A DNA stretch of 14,297 bases from contig JAICKM010000088.1 in assembly GCA_025927935.1 (NCBI GenBank), positions 1-14,297 on the forward strand. The letters run 5' to 3'. Source of the DNA: Chloroflexia bacterium (GTDB taxonomy: Bacteria > Chloroflexota > Chloroflexia > QHBQ01 > JADMIH01). Shown one piece after another: positions 1-6,309 of this stretch; the stretch's first letter is position 1; every line of letters starts with the position of its first letter. Made by a program: the position numbers and the translations under genes. A model generated the notes under the pieces. The model worked only from the letters and a program-made list of their open reading frames with translations. It was not told the DNA's origin and ran no database searches.

Positions 1-52
1 CTGCGCTACTGCATACCCTGCTCCCACCCGGCTCCTCATGCATCCATAAGTT

Positions 53-127
53 CACCGCAAAGAAACGAAGGACGCGAAGATTACTTACATCAATCTTGTT
101 CTTTGCGCTCTTCGCGTCTTCGCGGTG
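53..127. repeat. Imperfect foldback repeat, 28-nt arms
   Basis: Positions 53-80 and 100-127 are imperfect reverse complements, 22 of 28 positions matching by hand alignment, with a 19-nt spacer at 81-99. The arms begin and end with CACCGC and GCGGTG and are built from short related units such as CGCGAAG and CTTTGCG. This looks like a REP- or MITE-like intergenic palindrome. There is no open reading frame that I would accept across it. It is the main content of the gene-free stretch 1-313. Confidence 0.6.
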
Positions 128-172
128 CAGAATAGGGGGTTATGACCGGCTGTCCAGCTGTCCATGGCCTGG

Positions 173-201
173 TTGCCGGGGGCCGGGTTTTGTGCTATGC
201 T
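173..201 (+). promoter_or_regulatory. Possible sigma70-type promoter for the cysteine hydrolase gene
   Basis: A -35-like TTGCCG at 173-178 and a -10-like TATGCT at 196-201 are separated by 17 nt, and the -10 is preceded by TGc, giving an extended -10. Each hexamer matches consensus at 4 of 6 positions. The predicted start near 208 would give a leader of about 105 nt before the ATG at 314. The motif is inferred by eye in GC-rich DNA, where such matches are not rare, so confidence is modest. Confidence 0.35.
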
Positions 202-313
202 CAAGTTGACCCCGTCCTGGCCGCTATGTTGCGCCCTACGACACCCCCGTGCGGCGCGCTGACACGCCAGGCGCGCACTCGATTGGTCTACAGACGAGGA
301 GAGGAGAGCAGAG

Positions 314-955
<642 letters not shown>

Positions 956-989
956 CCCCGGCAGGCGCGCAACCAGCATAGCGCAATGG

Positions 990-1039
990 TCAGGCGCGGG
1001 ACGACAACCGCAAGTCGTCCCGCGCCTGATTTGCTGTTT
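990..1039 (+). terminator. Rho-independent terminator of the cysteine hydrolase gene
   Basis: Positions 990-1005 and 1014-1029 form a perfect 16-bp stem (TCAGGCGCGGGACGAC and its complement) around an 8-nt loop at 1006-1013. It is followed on the plus strand by the T-rich TTTGCTGTTT. The hairpin starts 35 nt after the stop at 955. The minus-strand side has no T-run, so it probably acts mainly on the plus-strand gene, although the stem may also block readthrough from the opposite direction. Confidence 0.85.
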
Positions 1040-1051
1040 ACGGGTACCCAG

Positions 1052-1378
1052 TCAGCGCAGGGCCGCATGGGGAGCGCTTACCCGTGGTTCGTCGTTTGGC
1101 GGCCCCTTATCCTCGGTCACGGATACCAATTCATAAGTGCTGAGCGCGACCCCGCTAGACGGCCCCTCCCACAGCAGATCCGCGACGGTGACATGACCGG
1201 TGAGCACATCCCCGCCAATGGCAATCAGGCGGAAGCTGCTGCGCTCCGGTAGCGCCCCCGGCGCCGGGTCCGACAGCGCCTCGACATACGCAAACTGCGG
1301 CACACCCGGCGGCGTGTGCGCCACGCTCCCGGTGCAAGCGTCTTTTTCGGTTCCCACTGGGTTGGCTGGTTGGCTCAT
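1052..1378 (-). CDS. Hypothetical 108-residue protein
   Basis: I do not recognise this protein. The ATG at 1378 is chosen because an AGGAGG ribosome binding site lies at 1387-1392 with an 8-nt spacer; the frame is open further upstream, but that part has no comparable signal. The product starts MSQPANPVGT and contains a compact, hydrophobic-rich middle (about residues 45-85, including FRLIAIGGDVLTG), suggesting a small beta-rich folded core. The tail is polar and proline-rich. There is no signal peptide or membrane helix. It lies between the plus-strand terminator and a palindromic repeat and converges with the hydrolase gene, whose stop is 96 nt from its own. The strong ribosome binding site is the main evidence that it is real. 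Confidence 0.6.
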   Translation of the reverse strand: MSQPANPVGTEKDACTGSVAHTPPGVPQFAYVEALSDPAPGALPERSSFRLIAIGGDVLTGHVTVADLLWEGPSSGVALSTYELVSVTEDKGPPNDEPRVSAPHAALR

Positions 1379-1513
1379 ACGGTGATCCTCCTGGTGCCGG
1401 TCCTTGGCGGGCAGCGGTCCGCGATCTGTGACTATTAACCATCGTAAAACCGCTACGTAGGCATCCAGGTGGAAATCGGTAAACAAACGGTGGCAGCAGA
1501 CGTGATGCCAATT

Positions 1514-1550
1514 GTAGGGGCCGGTTTTAAACCGGTCTTGCCGCCCCTCA
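1514..1550. repeat. Palindromic interspersed repeat, copy A
   Basis: The core CCGGTTT-T-AAACCGG at 1521-1535 is a near-perfect palindrome. It is flanked outside by GTAGGGG at 1514-1520 and CCCCTCA at 1544-1550, so a second, outer pairing is possible. A related sequence occurs in the opposite sense at 4961-4988. Two copies in separate intergenic regions argue for a dispersed REP-like family. It lies in the 232-nt gap (1379-1610) between two small minus-strand genes, where I see no other gene. Confidence 0.6.
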
Positions 1551-1610
1551 GGATTATGCTACAGGTCTAGTAGCGGCGTCGGGCCAATGCCGGTATCACC
1601 GAAGGGTTGT

Positions 1611-1877
1611 TCAGCCAGGATTCAGGGCTGGGATTCCGAGGCGCGTCATGAGCGCCCGTAGCGATGTGCCGCGCAAGCGTGCTAGCTCTGCCAAAGCCGC
1701 TACACGCTGAGCTTCCAGCGTTTCGATCTGCTCCGTAAGCCGCAACAGATCGTCGTACTCGTTAGGCAGCAATGTCTCTGTCTGCCGCTTCGCCAGCAGC
1801 AAGTCATAGCGCTGTTGCAGTTCAGCAGGTATGGGTCGGTTGATGCGCAACAGCAGGGCCGCTTCGGTGTTTGCCAT
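1611..1877 (-). CDS. Small charged helical protein, possible partner of an HNH-type nuclease
   Basis: The 88-residue product starts MANTEAALLL at 1877; an AGGGG motif sits about 8 nt upstream. It is rich in leucine, glutamate and arginine and predicted to be almost entirely helical, with a coiled-coil-like stretch around residues 20-70 (LLAKRQTETLL, then LLRLTEQIETLEAQR, then LAELARLRG) and an ending ALMTRLGIPALNPG. From memory, proteins of this type (IN..P..LQQRYD.L.AKR.AETL...EY.ELL, ending LM..LGI) are frequent in cyanobacteria and Chloroflexota and often sit directly upstream of an HNH endonuclease gene. That recall could not be checked here. No nuclease gene follows: the DNA downstream, down to 1379, is non-coding. 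The gene is separated from ftsZ by the terminator at 1918-1958, so it is probably transcribed separately. Confidence 0.75.
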   Translation of the reverse strand: MANTEAALLLRINRPIPAELQQRYDLLLAKRQTETLLPNEYDDLLRLTEQIETLEAQRVAALAELARLRGTSLRALMTRLGIPALNPG

Positions 1878-1893
1878 GCAATGCCCCTTCGCT

Positions 1894-1908
1894 TGATAGC
1901 CTCTATCA
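1894..1908. promoter_or_regulatory. Short perfect inverted repeat upstream of the 88-residue gene
   Basis: TGATAG-CCT-CTATCA is a perfect 6-bp inverted repeat with a 3-nt centre. It lies 16 nt upstream of the ATG at 1877 and downstream of the ftsZ terminator. It could be an operator or a small 5'-leader hairpin. The position is suggestive, but a 6-bp match alone is weak evidence. Confidence 0.3.
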
Positions 1909-1917
1909 TCGGCAACA

Positions 1918-1958
1918 GCAGAAACACAAACGGCGTCCCCCATCTGAGGGACGCCGTT
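1918..1958 (-). terminator. Rho-independent terminator at the end of the dcw cluster
   Basis: On the minus strand, AACGGCGTCCC (1958-1948) and its complement GGGACGCCGTT (1939-1929) form a perfect 11-bp stem around an 8-nt loop. The sequence that follows, TGTGTTTCTGC, is T-rich but interrupted. The hairpin starts 14 nt after the ftsZ stop codon, which is the expected place to end a dcw transcript. The interrupted T-tract may make it a partial terminator. Confidence 0.8.
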
Positions 1959-1972
1959 CGGTTAGCGGCAGC

Positions 1973-3253
1973 TTACCGCTGGCGGTAGCGCAGGAAGGGC
2001 GGGATGTCCAGGTCATCCTGGTTGCCCTGGGCCGGCGGGGGCTGCGGCGGCGGGGCCTGCGGGCGGACCTGCGGGCGCAATACCGGCTGCTGCGGCGGCG
2101 GTTGCGGCTGCTGGACCTGCGGGCGCGGGGCCTCGTGCTGCTGCGCCTGGCGCACCGGCGCCTGCTGGTACTGCGGCTGCTGCTGGTACTGCGATTGTTG
2201 CTGGTACGGGTTCTGCACCTGCTGCGGGCGGGTCACCTGCTGCGGCGGGCGGCGCAGACTGTCGAAGCCGGTCGCGATCAGCGTCAGCTTCACGTCCTTG
2301 CCCAACTGCGGGTCGATCACCGCGCCGAAGATGATGTTCGCCTCGGGGTCGGCGGCCTGCTGTATGATCTCGGCGGCTTCATAGACTTCGAGGATACCCA
2401 GGTCTTCGCCGCCGGTGATGTTGAACAGCACACCCTTGGCGCCGTCGATGCTGATCTCCAGCAACGGACTCTCGATTGCCATGCGCGCCGCGTCGATGCA
2501 GCGATTGTCGCCCGACCCGCGGCCAATCGCCATCAGCGCCGACCCGGCGTCGCTCATGATCGACTTCACGTCGGCGAAGTCGAGGTTGATCATGCCGTGC
2601 TCGGTGATCAGATCGGCGATGCCCTGGATGCCTTGGCGGAGCACATCGTCGGCCATGCGGAAGGCTTCGAGCATCGAGGTCTTCTTATCGGCCACCTGCA
2701 ACAGCCGGTCGTTCGGGATCGTGATTACCGTATCGACATGCTGCTTGAGGTTGTTGATGCCCTCCTCCGCGCTCAGGCGGCGGCGGCTACCCTCGAAGGT
2801 GAACGGGCGGGTGACGACGCCCACCGTTAGCGCGCCGGCCTCGCGGGCGATCTGCGCGATAACGGGGGCCGCGCCGGTGCCGGTGCCGCCGCCCATGCCC
2901 GCGGTGATGAACACCATGTCGGCGCCGCGCAGCACGTCGAACAGTTCGTCGCTGCTCTCTTCGGCGGCCTTCCCGCCCACGGCCGGGTTGCCGCCCGAGC
3001 CCAGGCCCTTGGTCAGCTTATCGCCGATGCGGATGCGCGTCGGCGCGTCCGAGTGCAGCAGCGCCTGGGCATCGGTATTGACGGCGATAAATTCGACGCC
3101 TTTGACTTCCGCGCGAATCATGCGGTTCACGGCGTTGCTACCGCCGCCACCCACGCCGATGACTTTGATCTGGGCGAAATTCTCGACATCGCCCATGGGG
3201 CCATAGGACGGGCCGGGCGGCGGCGGGGGCGTCTGGTTCCTGCGATCAAACAT
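1973..3253 (-). CDS. ftsZ: Cell division protein FtsZ
   Basis: FtsZ is the tubulin-like GTPase that polymerises into the cytoplasmic division ring. The 426-residue product has a 24-residue N-terminal extension with a run of prolines, then the GTPase domain. Visible motifs are the GTP-binding signature GGGTGTG at 121-127 and the T7 synergy loop NLDFADVK at 223-230, carrying the catalytic Asp225 and Asp228. The globular core ends near residue 333. A linker of about 78 residues follows (334-411), almost free of acidic residues and rich in Gln and Pro, with YQQQ-type repeats at 350-364. The C-terminal peptide [10 protein letters not shown] (413-422) is the conserved site that binds FtsA and other partners. 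The ATG at 3253 has an AAGGAG ribosome binding site. The gene lies 29 nt after ftsA and is the last dcw gene before the terminator. Confidence 0.99.
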   Translation of the reverse strand: MFDRRNQTPPPPPGPSYGPMGDVENFAQIKVIGVGGGGSNAVNRMIRAEVKGVEFIAVNTDAQALLHSDAPTRIRIGDKLTKGLGSGGNPAVGGKAAEESSDELFDVLRGADMVFITAGMGGGTGTGAAPVIAQIAREAGALTVGVVTRPFTFEGSRRRLSAEEGINNLKQHVDTVITIPNDRLLQVADKKTSMLEAFRMADDVLRQGIQGIADLITEHGMINLDFADVKSIMSDAGSALMAIGRGSGDNRCIDAARMAIESPLLEISIDGAKGVLFNITGGEDLGILEVYEAAEIIQQAADPEANIIFGAVIDPQLGKDVKLTLIATGFDSLRRPPQQVTRPQQVQNPYQQQSQYQQQPQYQQAPVRQAQQHEAPRPQVQQPQPPPQQPVLRPQVRPQAPPPQPPPAQGNQDDLDIPPFLRYRQR

Positions 3254-3259
3254 AGTTGG

Positions 3260-3265
3260 CTCCTT
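3260..3265 (-). promoter_or_regulatory. Ribosome binding site of ftsZ
   Basis: AAGGAG on the minus strand, 6 nt before the ATG at 3253, inside the 29-nt ftsA-ftsZ gap. It is one of the strongest ribosome binding sites in the cluster, fitting the high FtsZ:FtsA ratio that division generally needs. It supports the ATG at 3253 over the internal Met at residue 20. Confidence 0.85.
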
Positions 3266-3282
3266 CTGTTATATAACGTGCC

Positions 3283-4713
3283 CTACGGCAAAAACTCGCG
3301 CAAAAAGCCGCGTAATCGACCATAGAACTCATTGCCGCGCTCACGAGGTTGTCCCGGCGAGAGCGCATGCTGAGGGGTGTGCCCGCTCGCGCCGGAGTGC
3401 CGCGTGGCCCACAGGGCCAGGCCGACGCTGGTAGCATACGCGGGGCTGTCGAGCGTGTCGGTCAGCCCGGTCATCCCTTGCGGCACGCTGATGCGCACCG
3501 GCATGTGGAGAACGCGCGCCGCCACGTCGGCAATGCCGGGTAAGCGGGCCGCGCCACCGGTGAGCACGATGCCGGCCGGTAGCAGCCCATCGTACCCACT
3601 GCGCTTGATTTCCGCGGCCACCAGGCCGAAGATCTGTTCCACGCGAGCCTCCAGGATGCGCGTGACCAGGTTCCGCGAAATGCGGTCGGTCCGCCCCACT
3701 TCGAAGGTCTCTACCTCAATCACTTCGTCGTCGTCATACTCATACTCCGGCTCCACGTCGTCGAGGATGCGCAGCAACTCCGTCTGCACGGGGTGGCCTT
3801 GCGGCGCGCGGCCATCGCTGTCTTCCGCCGCGATCCGGTCGCCGCCGGCTAGCGGGGCGGAGGGGGGCGCGACGGGCCGGCGCCGGGTGTACAGGTCGCG
3901 CACGCTAGGCGGCGGGGCCACGACACCGTGGGCCAGCTTGAGCCGCTCCGCCGCCTCGAACGGCACTTTGAGCACGATGCTGAGATCGTTGCTCAGGTGG
4001 TTGCCGCCAACCGGCAAGACCACGGTGTGCCAGATGCTGCCTTCAATAAAGATGGCGATGTCGGTCGTCCCGCCGCCGATGTCGACCAGCACGACGCCCA
4101 GGTTCTTTTCCGGCTCGGTCAGCACCGCCTCCGCCGAGGCCAGCGGTTGCAACACCAGGTCGTCGACCTCGATGCCCGTCCGCTGCACGCAGCGCACCAG
4201 GTTTTGCAGCGCGGTCACGGCCCCGGTCACGATGTGCGTCTCGACCTCCAGCCGGAACCCGGCCATGCCCAGCGGGTCATGCACGCCTTCGTGCCCATCG
4301 ACCACGTAGGAGCGCGGGATGACGTGCAACACTTCGCGCTGCTGGGGAATGGCGATGGCCCGCGCGGCATCCACCGCGCGGGTCACATCCTCATTGGTGA
4401 TCACCCGGTCGCCGCGCGACACGGCCACCACGCCCCGGCTGTTGAGCGAGGCGATATGGTTGCCGGCCACGCCGACATACGCGGAGCCGATTTTGCAGCC
4501 CGAAAGCCGCTCGGCCCGCTCGATGGAGAGGGCAATCGAACGCACCGTCTGCGGGATGTCCACGATCATGCCCTTGCTGAGGCCCTGCGACGGGGCGATG
4601 CCCGCGCCGAGGATGTTCACCTCTGGACCGCGCCCCACCTCGCCGACCACCGTGCAGATCTTGGTCGTGCCGACATCCATGCCGACGATGATCCGTTCCT
4701 GGTTCTTAGGCAT
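3283..4713 (-). CDS. ftsA: Cell division protein FtsA, with an acidic insertion
   Basis: FtsA is an actin-like ATPase that anchors FtsZ filaments to the membrane. The 476-residue product shows the phosphate 1 motif GMDVGTTK (11-18), phosphate 2 DIGGGTTDIA (211-220), the adenosine-site region VLTGGAARLPG (383-393) and a C-terminal amphipathic helix FYGRLRGFLREFLP (463-476), the expected membrane-targeting sequence. It is longer than the usual 410-430 residues. Extra sequence lies at about 265-340: first proline- and arginine-rich, then strongly acidic (DDVEPEYEYDDDEVIEVETFE). A Gly/Pro/His linker near 440-460 precedes the targeting helix. The ATG at 4713 is preferred because the conserved domain begins there and AGGGGAG lies about 9 nt upstream. 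The frame stays open to an ATG at 4815, but the added 34 residues look non-conserved. It has its own upstream promoter region and lies 29 nt before ftsZ. Confidence 0.98.
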   Translation of the reverse strand: MPKNQERIIVGMDVGTTKICTVVGEVGRGPEVNILGAGIAPSQGLSKGMIVDIPQTVRSIALSIERAERLSGCKIGSAYVGVAGNHIASLNSRGVVAVSRGDRVITNEDVTRAVDAARAIAIPQQREVLHVIPRSYVVDGHEGVHDPLGMAGFRLEVETHIVTGAVTALQNLVRCVQRTGIEVDDLVLQPLASAEAVLTEPEKNLGVVLVDIGGGTTDIAIFIEGSIWHTVVLPVGGNHLSNDLSIVLKVPFEAAERLKLAHGVVAPPPSVRDLYTRRRPVAPPSAPLAGGDRIAAEDSDGRAPQGHPVQTELLRILDDVEPEYEYDDDEVIEVETFEVGRTDRISRNLVTRILEARVEQIFGLVAAEIKRSGYDGLLPAGIVLTGGAARLPGIADVAARVLHMPVRISVPQGMTGLTDTLDSPAYATSVGLALWATRHSGASGHTPQHALSPGQPRERGNEFYGRLRGFLREFLP

Positions 4714-4848
4714 TACTCCACGCTCCCCTCTGTGATCGGGTGGCGGCCCGGCGAAGGGTCCCCAGAGACCCAGGCCAACCGCCCGGCGACCCCCACCCAC
4801 GGACAGAGTAGCCATATCTCCCAGGGTGCGATATGTAGATCATAGCTT

Positions 4849-4857
4849 ATCATACCA
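4849..4857 (-). promoter_or_regulatory. Second candidate promoter (extended -10) for ftsAZ
   Basis: On the minus strand TGG-TATGAT (4857-4849) is an extended -10 element, 5 of 6 to consensus. No good -35 lies 17 nt upstream. The TATGAT hexamer occurs again at 4844-4839, making a 10-nt-spaced direct repeat. It may be a second start point or part of a protein-binding site just downstream of the stronger promoter. Confidence 0.35.
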
Positions 4858-4873
4858 CACCCGAGTCGAAAAT

Positions 4874-4903
4874 GCTATAGGTTTTTCTACGTTTTTATGT
4901 CAA
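4874..4903 (-). promoter_or_regulatory. Candidate sigma70-type promoter for ftsA-ftsZ
   Basis: On the minus strand a perfect TTGACA -35 (4903-4898) is followed after 18 nt by TATAGC (4879-4874), 4 of 6 to the -10 consensus. The spacer is A-rich, and this AT-rich patch stands out in otherwise GC-rich DNA. It lies in the 300-nt gap between sbp and ftsA and would give a leader of about 150 nt before the ATG at 4713. This is the only long untranslated gap in the core cluster, apart from the repeat-filled ones, which supports a real internal promoter for the division genes. Confidence 0.6.
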
Positions 4904-4960
4904 CTTTTCGGCCACTTTACCCGCCGGTTTCCTGTCTGCCAGGCCGCTATTTTGCTGCGC

Positions 4961-4988
4961 GGGCGGGCCGGTTTGAAACTGGCCCCTA
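4961..4988. repeat. Palindromic interspersed repeat, copy B
   Basis: GGGCCGGTTT (4965-4974) pairs with AAACTGGCCC (4976-4985) with one mismatch around a single G, and CCCCTAC follows. Read on the minus strand it begins GTAGGGGCCAGTTTC, closely matching copy A at 1514-1550 in the other orientation. It lies 25 nt downstream of the sbp stop codon and upstream of the ftsA promoter. It could form a hairpin at the 3' end of the upstream transcript, but it has no T-tract and is not a standard terminator. Confidence 0.6.
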
Positions 4989-5013
4989 CATCGCAAAACG
5001 ATGGTGGTAGGCA

Positions 5014-5337
5014 CTACAGGAAGTGCCGGCGGATGATCGCCACGTTGTCGAACATGCGCACCCCAAACGCGACAACGGCGGCCAGGATCAGGTCGACTCC
5101 CAGGCGCTCGCCCAGGAAGGTCAGCCCGATCGCCAGGCTCACGTTGGACAACAGCCCGCTGATGAACACCTTGTTGTCGTAGGCGTGGTTCAGCTCGGCG
5201 CGCACCGCGCCCAGTATCGCGTCCAGCGCCGCCAGGATGCCGACCGCCGTATAACGGGCGTACTCCTGCGGCACCGTAAAGCTGAACTGCAAGCCGATAA
5301 TCAGCCCGATCACCAGCGCCAGTAAAGGCAACCACAT
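5014..5337 (-). CDS. sbp: Small basic protein, DUF1290 family (Sbp)
   Basis: The 107-residue product is a small multi-pass membrane protein that matches the DUF1290/Sbp family along its whole length. Recognisable stretches are YTAVGILAALDAILGAVRAEL (29-49 region), the DNKVFISGLLSN motif (54-65), LGVDLILAAVVAFGVR (79-94) and the ending NVAIIRRHFL. About four hydrophobic segments can be seen (2-20, 30-45, 58-78, 82-95). Its biochemical role is not established. The family commonly sits beside ftsQ and ftsZ in Gram-positive bacteria and Chloroflexota, implying a link to division or envelope growth. The ATG directly follows the ftsQ TAG with no gap, so translation is probably coupled. The gene is the last before the 300-nt gap upstream of ftsA. 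Confidence 0.92.
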   Translation of the reverse strand: MWLPLLALVIGLIIGLQFSFTVPQEYARYTAVGILAALDAILGAVRAELNHAYDNKVFISGLLSNVSLAIGLTFLGERLGVDLILAAVVAFGVRMFDNVAIIRRHFL

Positions 5338-6306
5338 CTATTTCGACACCGCCAGCCGCTCCGGTGCCCGCGCGTCGATCACCCGCCACGCCTGCTTATC
5401 GCCGGACAACTGCGCGACCAACGCCGCCACTTCCCGCATCTTCAGGTCCAGGTTCGTGCCGTCGCCAAAGCGGACGCGCTGCCCGGTGTCCGTGACCACG
5501 GTCACGCCCCCAGCCACCTGGTACTCCATCTGGCTAATGTGCAGCCCGCTCTCGCCGGACAGCTTCATAAACAGGCGCTGGGCCACGTCGATCACGTCCT
5601 GCCGCTCCAGCTTGTCGCCCAGGTGCAGCTTGCCGGGCTGCGTGTCCTGGTCGTAGACGACGATGTAGCCCTGCAACGTCGTGGCCTTGCTCATCACCAC
5701 ACCGTCGTCGCTGATCAGGTACGGCGTGCTGTCGGCCAGCACCCAGACGACATTGGGCCGGCGCTCGTCCACCCGGATCATGACCCGGTCAGGCAGCATC
5801 GTCTCGACCGTGGCGTTCTTGACGAACGGCGACTGGCGCATGCGCGCCGCCACCTGGGCCGGGTCCACCATGAAGATGTTGGTGCCCAGGATGCCGGTCA
5901 GGTGCGCCGCCTGCTCGCCGGTGATCGCCTTTGAGTTGATCACATTCACTTGCTGCACCTCGTAGTCGGGCGAAGTGGCGATGCTGATGGCAATCGCCAC
6001 GATCAGGGCCAGCCCGGCCAGGTCGATGATCCGCCCCCGGCGCACGTCGTCGCGGAACAGGCCCCAGCCCACCCGCTCGGTGGCCCTGGCCTGCCGCCGG
6101 GCCGCCCGGATCTGCTCGCCCAGCGACAGCAGCGCCTGGCGCGCGGTCGGCTGCGGGGCCTCTTTAGATGCCCCTTTAGGTGCCCCTTTAGGGGCAGGCG
6201 CGGGCGGCTTCTTGCGCCGCTTGGAAGCAGCAACCGGCGCTCCCGGCGCAGCGGGCGCCGCGGGGGCACGTTTGGGTATGGCTTTGATCGTGTCGTCTGT
6301 GCTCAT
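5338..6306 (-). CDS. ftsQ: Cell division protein FtsQ/DivIB
   Basis: FtsQ is a bitopic membrane protein that scaffolds the divisome at the outer face of the cytoplasmic membrane. The 322-residue product has a long cytoplasmic N-terminal region (1-90) rich in Ala, Pro and Lys, one membrane helix at about 93-112 (IIDLAGLALIVAIAISIA), then a POTRA domain (about 115-182) with the typical VQQVNVINSKAITGEQ start and the PFVKNATVETMLPDRVMIRVDERRP strand pattern. The FtsQ/DivIB C-terminal domain follows (about 185-315). The N-terminal region is longer than in many relatives and includes a KGAP/KGAS/KEAP repeat encoded by 12-nt tandem units. The ATG at 6306 lies 3 nt after the ddl stop with no ribosome binding site, which suggests translational coupling. 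Confidence 0.95.
   Translation of the reverse strand: MSTDDTIKAIPKRAPAAPAAPGAPVAASKRRKKPPAPAPKGAPKGASKEAPQPTARQALLSLGEQIRAARRQARATERVGWGLFRDDVRRGRIIDLAGLALIVAIAISIATSPDYEVQQVNVINSKAITGEQAAHLTGILGTNIFMVDPAQVAARMRQSPFVKNATVETMLPDRVMIRVDERRPNVVWVLADSTPYLISDDGVVMSKATTLQGYIVVYDQDTQPGKLHLGDKLERQDVIDVAQRLFMKLSGESGLHISQMEYQVAGGVTVVTDTGQRVRFGDGTNLDLKMREVAALVAQLSGDKQAWRVIDARAPERLAVSK
6162..6194. repeat. 12-nt tandem repeat inside ftsQ
   Basis: About 2.75 copies of CTTTAGRTGCCC run in tandem at 6162-6173, 6174-6185 and 6186-6194. On the coding (minus) strand they encode the KGAP, KGAS and KEAP units in the disordered N-terminal region of FtsQ. The 12-nt unit keeps frame, so copy number could vary without breaking the gene. 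Confidence 0.65.
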
Positions 6307-6309
6307 CGC

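Noticed and set aside
206..230. TTGACC followed by TATGTT as a promoter for the cysteine hydrolase
   Set aside because: The spacing is only 13 nt. The TTGCCG-17-TATGCT pair just upstream fits better.
1..313. Short open frames on either strand before the cysteine hydrolase
   Set aside because: They overlap the foldback repeat or the hydrolase start, have no ribosome binding site and resemble no known protein.
2004..2384. A cysteine- and glycine-rich plus-strand frame resembling a metallothionein-like repeat protein
   Set aside because: The Cys/Gly/Trp pattern is the antisense reading of the Gln/Pro codons of the FtsZ linker.
4714..4815. A 34-residue N-terminal extension of FtsA from an ATG at 4815
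   Set aside because: The conserved protein starts at the ATG at 4713 with AGGGGAG upstream, and the extension is Gly/Pro/Arg rich without family resemblance. It more likely lies in the mRNA leader.
4961..4988. Intrinsic terminator after sbp
   Set aside because: The stem is plausible, but no T-tract follows on the minus strand and the sequence matches a dispersed repeat at 1514-1550, so it is called a repeat.
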